Below the pieces are notes generated by a model that was given only the letters and a program-made list of their open reading frames with translations, made no database searches and had not been told where the DNA came from. A stretch of DNA of 26,361 nt. Source: CAYNDB01 sp964395915 (GTDB taxonomy: Bacteria > Nitrospinota_A > UBA7883 > JAJRTC01). Shown here piece by piece: positions 15,935 to 24,601 of this stretch. Each line of letters starts with the position of its first letter. The first letter of the stretch is position 1. The stretch is from positions 1-26,361 of the forward strand of contig CAYNDB010000023.1 in the NCBI GenBank assembly GCA_964395915.1. Reading direction: 5' to 3'. Both the position numbers and the translations under genes were made by a program.

Positions 15935-16696
15935 ATGCTCAACTTTATTAAATTCTTGTTCCTGTTTTATATAGTGGCGACGATTTTTCCCCAAGAGGCT
16001 ATCGCCCAAAGCGTAGGCGGAATGCCAACAATAAATGTATCGTTAGGGGAAACGAACGACCCTGGTCAAATAGCGACCGGCTTGAAAATTCTTATTCTTA
16101 TGACGGTGCTCTCTCTGGCTCCGTCACTGTTTGTTTCCCTTACCTCATTCGTGCGGATCATTGTTGTCATACATTTTCTCCGTCAGGCTATGGGAACGCA
16201 AACGATGCCGCCAAACCAGGTTGTGGCGGGGCTTGCGATGTTCATGACCTTTTTTATCATGGCCCCTGTTTTCTCAAAAATATATAACGAGGCTTTCATA
16301 CCTTTTACCAAAGAAACCATCAGCGCGGAGAAGGCCTATTCGAAGGCTATGGATCCGCTTAGAAAATTCATGCTGAACCAGACCCGTGAAAAAGACCTGG
16401 GTATGTTCGTGGAGATGTCCAAAATGGAGAAGCCTAAGAGCATAGAAGATGTGCCTACATACATAATAATTCCGGCGTTCATAATTTCCGAAATGAGGAC
16501 ATCCTTTACTATCGGTTTTCTGATCTATGTCCCGTTTCTTGTGCTGGATATGGTTATTGCTTCGGTTCTTATGTCCATGGGTATGATGATGCTTCCCCCG
16601 ATTATGATTTCGCTGCCGTTCAAGCTTATGCTTTTTGTCCTGGTGGATGGATGGTATTTGATCGCCGGGTCGCTTATGAAAAGCTTCGCTTATTGA
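15935..16696 (+). CDS. fliP: Flagellar export gate protein FliP
   Basis: Core pentamer-forming subunit of the flagellar type III export gate in the inner membrane. The 253 residues begin with a cleavable signal peptide (about 1-25, ending EAIAQS), usual for FliP. The family hallmarks follow: SLTSFVRIIVVIHFLRQAMGTQTMPPNQV, VAGLAMFMTFFIMAPV, and the C-terminal PAFIISEMRTSFTIGF, LVLDMVIASVLMSMGMMMLPP. A good ribosome-binding site (AAGGCGG) lies just before the ATG, 10 bp after fliO. Length is normal and no key segment is missing. Confidence 0.98.
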   Translation: MLNFIKFLFLFYIVATIFPQEAIAQSVGGMPTINVSLGETNDPGQIATGLKILILMTVLSLAPSLFVSLTSFVRIIVVIHFLRQAMGTQTMPPNQVVAGLAMFMTFFIMAPVFSKIYNEAFIPFTKETISAEKAYSKAMDPLRKFMLNQTREKDLGMFVEMSKMEKPKSIEDVPTYIIIPAFIISEMRTSFTIGFLIYVPFLVLDMVIASVLMSMGMMMLPPIMISLPFKLMLFVLVDGWYLIAGSLMKSFAY

Positions 16697-16760
16697 AAAG
16701 GAAATTGTGACATGACGTTATATAAAGCGGTAAATATAAACTGTATGCCAGGAGGCGTTC

Positions 16761-17033
16761 ATGGTAACGCCTGATTTTGTTGTAAGCTTCGCCGCCGAAG
16801 GGCTGAAAATGGCGATATTGATCGCCGCTCCCATGCTGGGATTTGGTCTTATTGTAGGTCTTTTCGTCTCGATATTCCAAGCGGTTACGTCTATACAGGA
16901 GATGACGCTTACGTTTATCCCGAAGATTTTGGCTGTGATGATATCCATATTGATATTTTTCCCATGGATGATCGAAATGATGTTGGGCTATACGGCGAAA
17001 ATAATTCTGAACATACCTCTTTATATCCGGTAA
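16761..17033 (+). CDS. fliQ: Flagellar export gate protein FliQ
   Basis: A 90-residue two-helix inner-membrane subunit that packs around the FliP5-FliR core of the export gate. It has the family pattern: a hydrophobic first hairpin (ILIAAPMLGFGLIVGLFVSIFQA), the conserved cytoplasmic turn TSIQEMTLTFIPKI, and a second hydrophobic segment ending FPWMIEMM. A near-perfect AGGAGG sits 8 bp before the ATG. The 64-bp gap after fliP contains a possible 20-codon leader frame (16712-16774) that overlaps this start. Confidence 0.97.
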   Translation: MVTPDFVVSFAAEGLKMAILIAAPMLGFGLIVGLFVSIFQAVTSIQEMTLTFIPKILAVMISILIFFPWMIEMMLGYTAKIILNIPLYIR

Positions 17034-17038
17034 TCGCT

Positions 17039-17821
17039 ATGACAGGCATCTTTCCGTTCCAGCTGGAATGGTTTCAGGCGTTCCTGTTGATATTTGTGAG
17101 GGTAACGTCAATGGTCACTTTCATGCCAGTATTGGGCGGTCAGGCTATTCCATCGCATATGAAGGTGGCTTTGCCGCTAATGATCTCGGTCATCGTGTTT
17201 CCCCTGGTGGATATAAAACATGTGACGGTAGAAATGGACGTTCTCACCATGGGTCTGCTCATAGTAGGTGAGGCCATGATAGGGCTTGTGACAGCGTTTC
17301 TGGTAAACCTCCTTTTTGCCGCTGTTCAGCTTGCCGGAGCCCTTATAGATTTCCAGATAGGATTTGGAATCGTAAACGTCGTCGATCCAATCACGAACGC
17401 GCAGGTATCTGTAACCGGGCAGCTGTTAAATATCACCGCCATGCTTATTTTCCTCAGTATCAACGCGCACCATTGGGTGTTGATGGGGCTTGTGGACAGT
17501 TTTCATACTATTCCCCTTGGCGGATTTAAAAGTAGTGTCGGCCTAAGCAAAATGTTTGTGCAATCGATGAAGGCGGTGTATGTCACCGGCATGCAGATCG
17601 CCGCCCCGGTAACAGTAACGTTGCTGTTAAAGCAGACGGCCATGGGGCTTATCGCAAGAACAGTTCCGCAAGTAAATATTTTTATAGTGGGATTCCCTAT
17701 CACGATAGGGCTGGGGCTTGCGACCATAGCGATATGTTTACCGGCTTTCAGCAAGTTTCTAATAAAGATTTTCTCCTTGCTTGCTGAGCAACTGCAAGTA
17801 GCATATTTCTTGATGGGTTGA
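17039..17821 (+). CDS. fliR: Flagellar export gate protein FliR
   Basis: The single-copy subunit that completes the FliP/FliQ/FliR export gate. The 260 residues match the family: FQAFLLIFVRVTSMVTFMPVLGGQAIPSHMKVALPLMIS near the N-terminus, GEAMIGLVTAFLVNLLFAAVQLAGALIDFQIGFGIVNVVDP in the middle, and FIVGFPITIGLGLATIAICLP towards the end. The frame is open from 16964, but that would overlap fliQ by 70 bp. The ATG at 17039, 5 bp after the fliQ stop, gives the normal FliR N-terminus. It is transcribed within the fliO-flhG operon. Confidence 0.97.
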   Translation: MTGIFPFQLEWFQAFLLIFVRVTSMVTFMPVLGGQAIPSHMKVALPLMISVIVFPLVDIKHVTVEMDVLTMGLLIVGEAMIGLVTAFLVNLLFAAVQLAGALIDFQIGFGIVNVVDPITNAQVSVTGQLLNITAMLIFLSINAHHWVLMGLVDSFHTIPLGGFKSSVGLSKMFVQSMKAVYVTGMQIAAPVTVTLLLKQTAMGLIARTVPQVNIFIVGFPITIGLGLATIAICLPAFSKFLIKIFSLLAEQLQVAYFLMG

Positions 17822-17837
17822 AAGGGGGTGAGGAAGT

Positions 17838-18917
17838 TTGGCCGAAGGCGCTAGTAAAGACGAAAAAACTGAAGAACCAACCGAAAAACGGTTACAAAAA
17901 ACCAGGGATAAAGGACGAACCGCAAAAAGTATCGAGGTAAATTCTGTCCTGATTCTATTGTTTGCCGTGTTGTTTTTCACTTTTTTCGGCATGAATTTCA
18001 TTAAGGATATTCTGGAGTTTTGGCAGGTGTTGTTTAGTATGTCGGCTCAATTCGAGCTGAACTCAACATCGTTGCATTTACTTGTTTCTGTCATCATGGA
18101 AAAGGTATTCTACATTCTGGCCCCGCTTATGTTCACTCTCGCCCTTATCGGCCTGATCTCCAACGTTTGGCAAAATGACGGCTGGGTTTTTTCATGGGAT
18201 CCAATATTACCCAAATTCAATAAAATCAACCCTCTTACAGGGTGGAAACGGTTTCTTGGCGTGGAAGGTTTTGTAACTCTTTTAAAATCGGTTGGTAAAC
18301 TTACCCTTGTCGGAATGGCCGTATATCTTTCTCTTTATGATGAATGGCTCAAGGTTCCCAACCTCATGGGTTTGCCCGTTGCTCAGTCCCTTATATTGCT
18401 TGGTGACGAGATGTTCGTCCTTGTGCTTAGAGTGCTTTCTGTATTGTTTGCGATTGCCATCGCTGATTTCGCTTTTCAAAAATACCAGTTTATTAAGAAT
18501 CAGAAAATGACTAAACAGGAAGTTAGGGATGAACGAAAGGATATCGAAGGAGATCCGATTATAAAACAACGTATGAGACAGAAAAGATTTGATTTATATC
18601 GCTCAAGAATGATGGCGGCGGTTCCTGAGGCGGAGGTTGTCATTACCAACCCGACACACCTTTCAATTGCCCTCCGATACGACAGGGTAAACGACCCCGC
18701 TCCTGTCTGCGTGGCTAAGGGAAGTGGATACGTGGCGCTTAAAATCAGAGAAATAGCAAAAGAAAACGATATTCCTGTGATAGAAGACAAGCCATTGGCA
18801 CAAACCTTGTTTAAAACAATAAATATCGGAGAAGTAATACCGGAAACGCTATATAAAGCCGTGGCGGAAGTATTGGCGTATATTTACAAACTAAAGGAAA
18901 AAGTCGTTAATTTATAA
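17838..18917 (+). CDS. flhB: Flagellar export switch protein FlhB
   Basis: Controls the export switch from rod/hook to filament substrates. The 359 residues open with the typical charged stretch DEKTEEPTEKRLQKTRDKGRTAKS, followed by four membrane helices (about 35-215). The cytoplasmic domain carries the autocleavage motif N271-P272-T273-H274 within VVITNPTHLSIALRYD, so self-cleavage should work. PVIEDKPLAQTLFK and IGEVIPETLYKAVAEVLAYIYKL complete the C-terminal domain. The start is a TTG at 17838, preceded by GTGAGGAAG as ribosome-binding site; no in-frame ATG is nearby. It lies 16 bp after fliR. Confidence 0.97.
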   Translation: MAEGASKDEKTEEPTEKRLQKTRDKGRTAKSIEVNSVLILLFAVLFFTFFGMNFIKDILEFWQVLFSMSAQFELNSTSLHLLVSVIMEKVFYILAPLMFTLALIGLISNVWQNDGWVFSWDPILPKFNKINPLTGWKRFLGVEGFVTLLKSVGKLTLVGMAVYLSLYDEWLKVPNLMGLPVAQSLILLGDEMFVLVLRVLSVLFAIAIADFAFQKYQFIKNQKMTKQEVRDERKDIEGDPIIKQRMRQKRFDLYRSRMMAAVPEAEVVITNPTHLSIALRYDRVNDPAPVCVAKGSGYVALKIREIAKENDIPVIEDKPLAQTLFKTINIGEVIPETLYKAVAEVLAYIYKLKEKVVNL

Positions 18918-18983
18918 ATAGATAGAGCATTCAACAAAAAGATGTTTGGATGGTAGAAAAAGATTTGGCCTTGCGCCAGAATA

Positions 18984-19012
18984 TTGACGCGCTAGATTTA
19001 TGACGTTTTAAC
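18984..19012 (+). promoter_or_regulatory. Possible weak internal promoter before flhA
   Basis: TTGACG (18984-18989), a 17-bp spacer and TTTAAC (19007-19012) lie in the 129-bp gap between flhB and flhA, the widest gap in the operon before flhG. The -35 is good (5/6) and the -10 is poor (4/6). It is reported only because of the unusually wide gap. Confidence 0.22.
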
Positions 19013-19046
19013 GACACTATTTTGACGGATATTTAAGCAGGAATAA

Positions 19047-21128
19047 ATGGCTACAGCTAAAGTATTGGAAAAGACCAAGGGCATCACCAGTAACGCGGAT
19101 ATAGTTCTGGCTTTTGGTGTGGTGGGAGTAATCATGGTCATGGTTATTCCCATTCCGACAGCTCTCCTCGATATTCTTCTCGCTATATCGATTACTCTTG
19201 GGCTCCTGGTGTTATTGGTTGCGATATATCTGGAAAACCCTATCAAGTTTTCCGTATTTCCGTCACTTCTTTTGATAATGGCTATTTACCGCCTTTCGCT
19301 AAACGTAGCCTCGACACGATTAATCCTTTTGCATGGAAGCGAGGGGCCGGACGCCGCTGGCAAGGTTATCGAGTCTTTCGGTCACTTCGTGGTTGGCGGG
19401 AACTATGTTGTGGGGATTGTGGTATTCGTTATTCTGGTAATTATCAACTTCAAGGTAATAACACAAGGCTCCACGCGCACATCGGAAGTGGCTGCGAGGT
19501 TTACCCTTGACGCGATGCCGGGCAAGCAGATGAGCATCGACGCCGATCTCAACGCAGGGATAGTCACCGAGCAGGAGGCGAAAGATCGGAGAAAAGCCCT
19601 TGAAGACGAAGCCAGTTTTTACGGAGCGATGGACGGAGCCCTGAAGTTCGTCCGGGGTGACGTTGTGGCCGGTATAATTATTACGATAGTTAATATTGCC
19701 GCCGGTTTTGCCATAGGCGTGCTTCAGCAGGGCATGGATGTAGCCGAAGCTGCGAAAGTTTATACTATCCTGACCGTGGGCGACGGTCTTGTTTCGCAAT
19801 TGCCTTCGATAATTATCTCCACCGCGTCCGGTTTGGTGGTTACCCGCGCTATTGGCACAAGCAACCTTGGTCAGCAGCTTGCCGAGCAGCTGATGATAAA
19901 CCCCAGAGCTTTTGCGATAACGGCCACTTTTCTTATATTTCTGGCAATCATACCCGGCATGCCAACAGTTGCGTTTTTGGTGTTGGGAGTGGGGGCGGGC
20001 GCCCTTTCCATCGTCATGATCCAGGCTGAAAAAGAGACAAAAATTATGGAGCGGAAAGAAGAAGAGGTTGCCGCCGCCCTTCCACCGCCGGAGCATGTTG
20101 AGGCCCTCCTTCCCCTCGATACGCTGGAGCTTGAGATAGGCTATGAGTTAATACCGATGGTGGACACCGCTCAGGATGGTGAATTGCTGGAGCGGATAAA
20201 GTCTGTTCGGCGCCAGTTTGCCCTTGAGATGGGCATTATTGTTCCTCCGTTGCATATCAGGGACAATCTTCAGCTTAAATCAAATGAATACTCGATCCTG
20301 ATAAAAGGTGTGCAGGTGGCTCATGGTGAGCTGTGGATGAATCACCACCTTGCGATTAATCCAGGAACCGTAACTCAGGCGACGCCAGGCGTTGAAACGG
20401 TCGATCCCACTTTCGGACTGCCGGCGTTATGGGTGACAGAAGCCAATAAGGAAAAAGCGAAAATGGCGGGATACACCGTTGTCGACGCCGCCACTGTAAT
20501 CACAACTCATGTTAAAGAAATTATTCGCACTCACGCCTATGAAATATTAAGCAGGCAAGACACCCAGAAGCTTATCGACACTTTCGCTGAAACAAACCCG
20601 AAAGTCGTCGAAGAGCTCATACCAAATCTGCTTACTTTGGGACAAACGCAAAAAGTTTTGCAAAACCTGCTTAAAGAACAAATTTCCATTCGTGACCTTA
20701 GCACCATTATAGAAACTTTGGCGGACAAGGCGACCATAACCAAGGATACCGATGTCCTCACAGAATATGTTCGCGCCGCTATGAGCAGGTCGATCAGTAA
20801 GTCGCTTCGAAGTGAAGGTGGGGAACTGCCTGTTATAACGCTGGACCCTGCGGTGGAAGATACATTGGTCAAGTCGATAAAGCAGACGGAGCACGGGGCT
20901 TATCTGGCTATGGAGCCTGACTACGCGCAGAGACTTATCGACGCAATAAAAGGAAGTATAGATAAATTCGATATAATAAGCGCAAACCCTGTCCTGCTCA
21001 CAGGCGCCGCCGCGCGCTTGAATCTGCGGCGTCTGGTAGAGCGGTTTATACCGAACCTCACAGTTTTGTCGCACAACGAAATTTCCCCGGACACACAGAT
21101 AAACAATCTTGAAGTGGTAAAATTATAA
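19047..21128 (+). CDS. flhA: Flagellar export protein FlhA
   Basis: The largest membrane subunit of the flagellar export apparatus. It forms the nonameric cytoplasmic ring that docks substrates and chaperones and couples proton flow to export. The 693 residues match the family. About eight membrane helices span roughly 25-325 and enclose the FHIPEP signature loop: RTSEVAARFTLDAMPGKQMS, then IDADLNAGIVTEQEAKDRR. The soluble C-terminal domain (about 360-693) includes LDTLELEIGYELIPMVD, RRQFALEMGIIVPPLHIRDN, PTFGLPALWV, TVVDAATVITTHVKEII and LRRLVERFIPNLTVLSHNEI. AGGA lies just before the ATG. flhF follows after 9 bp. Confidence 0.98.
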   Translation: MATAKVLEKTKGITSNADIVLAFGVVGVIMVMVIPIPTALLDILLAISITLGLLVLLVAIYLENPIKFSVFPSLLLIMAIYRLSLNVASTRLILLHGSEGPDAAGKVIESFGHFVVGGNYVVGIVVFVILVIINFKVITQGSTRTSEVAARFTLDAMPGKQMSIDADLNAGIVTEQEAKDRRKALEDEASFYGAMDGALKFVRGDVVAGIIITIVNIAAGFAIGVLQQGMDVAEAAKVYTILTVGDGLVSQLPSIIISTASGLVVTRAIGTSNLGQQLAEQLMINPRAFAITATFLIFLAIIPGMPTVAFLVLGVGAGALSIVMIQAEKETKIMERKEEEVAAALPPPEHVEALLPLDTLELEIGYELIPMVDTAQDGELLERIKSVRRQFALEMGIIVPPLHIRDNLQLKSNEYSILIKGVQVAHGELWMNHHLAINPGTVTQATPGVETVDPTFGLPALWVTEANKEKAKMAGYTVVDAATVITTHVKEIIRTHAYEILSRQDTQKLIDTFAETNPKVVEELIPNLLTLGQTQKVLQNLLKEQISIRDLSTIIETLADKATITKDTDVLTEYVRAAMSRSISKSLRSEGGELPVITLDPAVEDTLVKSIKQTEHGAYLAMEPDYAQRLIDAIKGSIDKFDIISANPVLLTGAAARLNLRRLVERFIPNLTVLSHNEISPDTQINNLEVVKL

Positions 21129-21137
21129 GGACCGGAT

Positions 21138-22415
21138 ATGCAGGTAAAACGATATGAAGCGGTTAGTATGGGCGAGGCGGTAAAAATGGTGAAAACCGAC
21201 CTGGGGCCCGATGCCGTGATACTTACTTCACGAAAAAAACATAAGGGAAGCAAGATGTTTGGTATATTCGGAAGGCCGGTGATAGAGGTCACAGCCGCTC
21301 TGCCAAATAAAAAGCGCGAGCCTGTGGCGAGACGTTACAATCCAAACCTGGACGGACGTGGTTCAAGAAGGCCGGAGGCCGATTGGAATTCAGCGCAGGA
21401 TGATAAAGGAGTGGCGCTTGCTTTGGAGCCTGTGATTGACGGTCTTTCCGAAGTGCGCGATAGCCTGGATGAACTCTGGTCTGGCAAAAAAGACCCCGAC
21501 GCCGCTGTAGAACGAATATCTGATGACATGCGGGAAATGAAGTCGATGATGTCATATATAATCGACCAGTCTGGCATTGAAAAAGAACTGAACCGTGGCC
21601 GCAGCTATCTGACCCTCAAAAGAATTTTAAAAGACCTGGGTATCGCTGAAGAATATATCCATGCGTTGCTGGACGACATAATTGAAAAACCCGGCGGCGG
21701 GCCGGAACCGGACTTGAAAACCATGCTTAAGGCGACAGCCACAAGGATACGCGACACCATCACATTTGGCGGAGCAATAGGAAAACCTTATCCCGGTGAT
21801 GTGAAACCAAAGGTTGTAGCCCTTGTTGGACCTACCGGTGTAGGGAAAACTACAACTTTGGCCAAAATAGCCTCCAGTCTTTCCATGCATGGCGCAAAAG
21901 TTGGTTTCATCACGATAGATACATTCAGGATAGCCGCCGTTGAGCAGCTTAAAATCTATGCGGGAATATTGAACATCCCTCTGGAAGTGGTTCTCTCCCC
22001 TGAAGATATGGCCCATGCGTTTAGAGCTTTTCGAAACAAGGACGTCATACTGATAGACACAGCAGGGCATTCCCAGCGTGATCTGGCGCAGCTTAGAAGG
22101 CTTAAAAGTTTTTTAAGCAAATATACGCAGATAGATACACGGCTGGTTCTTTCCGCTTCGTCTTCCGAAAAACAGATGGAAGAGACAATCCGGAATTTCT
22201 CCGAGCTGTCCATCTCGAATCTTATATTCACAAAGCTTGACGAGGCGACTTCTTTAGGCTCTATTTTTAACCAGCATATCAGAACCGGGATTCCGGTATC
22301 GTATTTCACCACCGGTCAACGTGTGCCAGAAGATATCGAAGACGCTACAGCAAAACTATTTGTAAAAAGATTTTTTAGCAAAGAAAAAAGTATAGAAACC
22401 AAAGCATATGTTTAA
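21138..22415 (+). CDS. flhF: Flagellar placement GTPase FlhF
   Basis: An SRP-family GTPase that sets the site and number of flagella, usually at the pole, and whose activity is balanced by FlhG. The 425 residues have the typical N-terminal B-domain opening (MQVKRYEAVSMGEAVKMVKTDLGPDAVILTSR) and a charged linker (to about 150). A helical N region follows (about 155-225), then the G domain with P-loop GPTGVGKT at 231-238, DTFRIAAVEQLKIYA, the DTAGHSQRD G3 motif with D307, and FTKLDEATSLGS. The length and motifs are complete. It lies between flhA and flhG, its usual setting. Confidence 0.97.
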   Translation: MQVKRYEAVSMGEAVKMVKTDLGPDAVILTSRKKHKGSKMFGIFGRPVIEVTAALPNKKREPVARRYNPNLDGRGSRRPEADWNSAQDDKGVALALEPVIDGLSEVRDSLDELWSGKKDPDAAVERISDDMREMKSMMSYIIDQSGIEKELNRGRSYLTLKRILKDLGIAEEYIHALLDDIIEKPGGGPEPDLKTMLKATATRIRDTITFGGAIGKPYPGDVKPKVVALVGPTGVGKTTTLAKIASSLSMHGAKVGFITIDTFRIAAVEQLKIYAGILNIPLEVVLSPEDMAHAFRAFRNKDVILIDTAGHSQRDLAQLRRLKSFLSKYTQIDTRLVLSASSSEKQMEETIRNFSELSISNLIFTKLDEATSLGSIFNQHIRTGIPVSYFTTGQRVPEDIEDATAKLFVKRFFSKEKSIETKAYV

Positions 22416-22438
22416 TCTTATTTCGGGAGAATAATAAA

Positions 22439-23296
22439 ATGGATCAGGCTGGTTCTTTAAGACGTTTGGCGAGAGCAGGCAGGCAAAACGCCCCTGCTAA
22501 AGCAGGCGCAAACAGCCTGCGTGGCATCGCTGTGGCCTCTGGCAAGGGTGGTGTGGGTAAAACCAATACAGTGGCAAACCTCGCCTATGTGCTTAAGGCG
22601 ATGGGTAAAAGATCACTTGTGTTCGACGCGGACATTGGACTTGGCAATATACATATTCTTCTTGGGCTCGCTCCCCGTTACAATCTCGAACACGTCATAT
22701 CCGGGGAGAAAACCATGGACGAGGTCATCATGCGCGGACCGGGCGGGATAGAAATCCTTCCGGCCAGCACGGGTCAGCGTCAATTCAGCGCTCTTGACGG
22801 CGAGGAAAAGCTTACGCTAAAGACCGAACTTGAGGCCCTTGAGGAGGATTACGACTTTATTTTGTTCGACATAGGCGCGGGGATATCATCCAACGTAATG
22901 TATTTCTGCTCCGCCGCCAGTGATGTGGTTGTCGTCACCACGCCGGAGCCCACAGCGTTTGCGGACGCCTATGCTCTCATAAAAATATTGTCCAGGGATT
23001 ACGCCAGGCATGAATTCAAAATAATAGTCAACAATGTAAAAAGCGCCATGCAGGCGGATAACGTTTGCGACAGGCTGGAAAAAGTGGCGGACCGTTTTGG
23101 GCTCGACGCCAGGATAGAGAGCCTGGGATATATTTTCTATGATGAGTCGGCGCCTAAAGCGGTATTAGCGCAACGACTGTTTGCAGAGATGTATCCTGGC
23201 TCGAAAGCCGGACAATGTATTCGTAAAATAGCGAAGAACCTTATAAAAATGTCAGAACCTGCAAACATTGAATGGGACAAGGCGCTGGCTATCTGA
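22439..23296 (+). CDS. flhG: Flagellar number regulator FlhG (MinD/ParA-type ATPase)
   Basis: A 285-residue deviant-Walker P-loop ATPase that limits flagellar number, acting with FlhF at the membrane. The N-terminus reads MDQAGSLRRLA, which contains the DQAxxLR motif known in FlhG/YlxH proteins to stimulate FlhF GTPase. The ATPase domain has GKGGVGKT at 35-42 with the signature lysine, then FDADIGLGN and LFDIGAGIS, and a Switch-like VVTTPEPTAFADAYALIK. The C-terminal part fits membrane-targeting members of the family, although a clear amphipathic helix was not confirmed. GGGAG precedes the ATG. In some species it also restrains sigma-54-dependent flagellar transcription, which would fit the promoter at 14464, but that link is inference. 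Confidence 0.95.
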   Translation: MDQAGSLRRLARAGRQNAPAKAGANSLRGIAVASGKGGVGKTNTVANLAYVLKAMGKRSLVFDADIGLGNIHILLGLAPRYNLEHVISGEKTMDEVIMRGPGGIEILPASTGQRQFSALDGEEKLTLKTELEALEEDYDFILFDIGAGISSNVMYFCSAASDVVVVTTPEPTAFADAYALIKILSRDYARHEFKIIVNNVKSAMQADNVCDRLEKVADRFGLDARIESLGYIFYDESAPKAVLAQRLFAEMYPGSKAGQCIRKIAKNLIKMSEPANIEWDKALAI

Positions 23297-23321
23297 AAAT
23301 ATTAGGTGGGTGTAGGATTGT

Positions 23322-23549
23322 ATGAATGATTTTAACCAGAGATTTTCTGTAGCCCTTGGTATTCTTGGTTTCGGCGTTGCGGGATTTTTCTCAATATTTG
23401 TAGGTTCGGAGATTTTTACGGCCTTGATACGGTCATTGATTTCAGGAATGGCCATGTTTCTGTTCGGTAAGCTTTTGGCCGCCATGATATACGAAGGGCC
23501 TCCGCCCCCTGTAATCCGGCCGAGGAAACCACCGGAGGAAAAAAAATAA
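23322..23549 (+). CDS. Small two-helix membrane protein between flhG and fliA
   Basis: A 75-residue protein of no recognised family. Two hydrophobic helices are visible (about 9-31, VALGILGFGVAGFFSIFVG, and 35-57, LIRSLISGMAMFLFGKLLAAM). A proline-rich basic tail follows (PPPPVIRPRKPPEEKK), probably cytoplasmic. AGGA lies 4 bp before the ATG and the start is 25 bp after the flhG stop, so it is very likely translated as the last gene of the export operon. Its size and position suggest an accessory factor for flagellar assembly or for FlhF/FlhG membrane recruitment, which is inference. It is not a fragment of a larger gene: both ends are clean. Confidence 0.75.
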   Translation: MNDFNQRFSVALGILGFGVAGFFSIFVGSEIFTALIRSLISGMAMFLFGKLLAAMIYEGPPPPVIRPRKPPEEKK

Positions 23550-23595
23550 GCGCCATATCGCTTTGAAAAAAAGATAACATATGAATACGTAAGGC

Positions 23596-23624
23596 TTTAC
23601 ACCTGCTCCATACAAATTTATAAT
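23596..23624 (+). promoter_or_regulatory. Sigma-70 type promoter for fliA
   Basis: TTTACA (23596-23601), a 17-bp spacer, and a perfect TATAAT (23619-23624). Only one base of twelve differs from the consensus hexamers. Transcription would start near 23631, leaving a leader of about 90 nt before fliA that includes the hairpin at 23647-23665. fliA could thus be transcribed independently of the sigma-54 operon upstream. Confidence 0.65.
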
Positions 23625-23646
23625 CATGAAGTGGGCTTATTCCTCA

Positions 23647-23665
23647 CCCGAAACATAATTTCGGG
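23647..23665 (+). promoter_or_regulatory. Perfect hairpin in the fliA leader
   Basis: CCCGAAA (23647-23653) and TTTCGGG (23659-23665) form a perfect 7-bp stem with a 5-nt loop, CATAA. A TTTTT run follows 12 nt later. It could be a weak terminator for the upstream operon or a regulatory element inside the fliA leader. Its place downstream of the promoter at 23596 favours a leader role such as attenuation or protein binding. Confidence 0.5.
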
Positions 23666-23721
23666 GAAATGAAACTTTTTATACACCCGGGCGCCATCAG
23701 GATTTATCAGACTTAAACAGA

Positions 23722-24510
23722 ATGAAAAAACATTTTTATTCAGAGCCACCAGCCGAAGGCATTGAGCTGGGCACTCCTGGGGCGGATCAGATGATAATCG
23801 AGTATTCCCCCTTGATAAAATATATCGCATACCGTTTGGCCATGCGCTTGCCTTCGCATATCGAGTTGGACGATCTCATATCCGCAGGCGTGATCGGGCT
23901 TATCGACGCCATAGAAAAATTCAACCCCGGAAAAGAAACACAGTTCAAGACCTACGCAGAGATAAGGATTCGTGGCGCCATGCTGGACGAACTTCGCTCA
24001 CAGGACTGGGTTCCACGATCAGTCCGCCAAAAGGCCACCACCGTTTCCTCCGCATACGCCAGGCTGGAGCAGGAGCTGGGACGCCCAGCTGAAGATGATG
24101 AAGTGGCCGAATCCATGGGATTGAGCATCAATGATTTTCATGTGTTGCTCCAGCAAGCCGCAGGTCAGGCGATACTCTCCATCGAAGACCTTGGGGGGGT
24201 GAGCAAAGACGGCGAAAAACGCGACCTCATGGAAGTGCTTGCAGGCACTAAGGAATCTGACCCTGAAACATTGGCGAGGCTGGAGGAAATACGGTCTATC
24301 TTTGCGAAGGCTATCGACATGTTGCCGGAAAAGGAGCGGCTGGTCGTCTCTCTATACTATTACGAAGAGCTGACAATGAAGGAAATCGGCGAGGTTCTCG
24401 GGATAACGGAATCGCGCATATCACAAATCCACACTAAATGCGTTCTGAGACTGCGCGCCAAGCTGAGAAAATTTATCCACGACGAAGACGATCTTGAGAT
24501 GGATGAATAA
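23722..24510 (+). CDS. fliA: Flagellar sigma factor sigma-28
   Basis: Directs RNA polymerase to late flagellar and chemotaxis promoters and is normally held by the anti-sigma factor FlgM until hook completion. The 262 residues include region 2 (about 25-95: YSPLIKYIAYRLAMRLP, LDDLISAGVIGLIDAIEKF, QFKTYAEIRIRGAMLDELRSQDWVPRSVRQ), region 3 (about 105-165) and region 4 with its helix-turn-helix (about 200-255: LPEKERLVVSLYYYEELTMKEIGEVLGITESRISQIHTKCVLRL). The DWVPRSVR segment is diagnostic for FliA/WhiG. The tail is acidic (DEDDLEMDE). The ATG at 23722 has no strong ribosome-binding site, so translation may be limited. The gene lies 172 bp after the small membrane protein and has its own promoter. 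Confidence 0.97.
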   Translation: MKKHFYSEPPAEGIELGTPGADQMIIEYSPLIKYIAYRLAMRLPSHIELDDLISAGVIGLIDAIEKFNPGKETQFKTYAEIRIRGAMLDELRSQDWVPRSVRQKATTVSSAYARLEQELGRPAEDDEVAESMGLSINDFHVLLQQAAGQAILSIEDLGGVSKDGEKRDLMEVLAGTKESDPETLARLEEIRSIFAKAIDMLPEKERLVVSLYYYEELTMKEIGEVLGITESRISQIHTKCVLRLRAKLRKFIHDEDDLEMDE

Positions 24511-24601
24511 TAGCCGCTTGACGGTTAATGCGAAAAGTAAACCGCTTCCAGAGCCGCGATACCGCCCAGCTATTTATCAGACTGCGTCGCAGCAAATGTT
24601 T

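Noticed and set aside
16964..17038. Longer N-terminus for fliR from the ATG at 16964
   Set aside because: It overlaps fliQ by 70 bp and adds 25 residues not found in FliR; the ATG at 17039 gives the normal length.
24575..24595. CTGCG-T-CGCAG palindrome between fliA and the symporter as a shared terminator
   Set aside because: A one-base loop cannot form a hairpin and no T-run follows.
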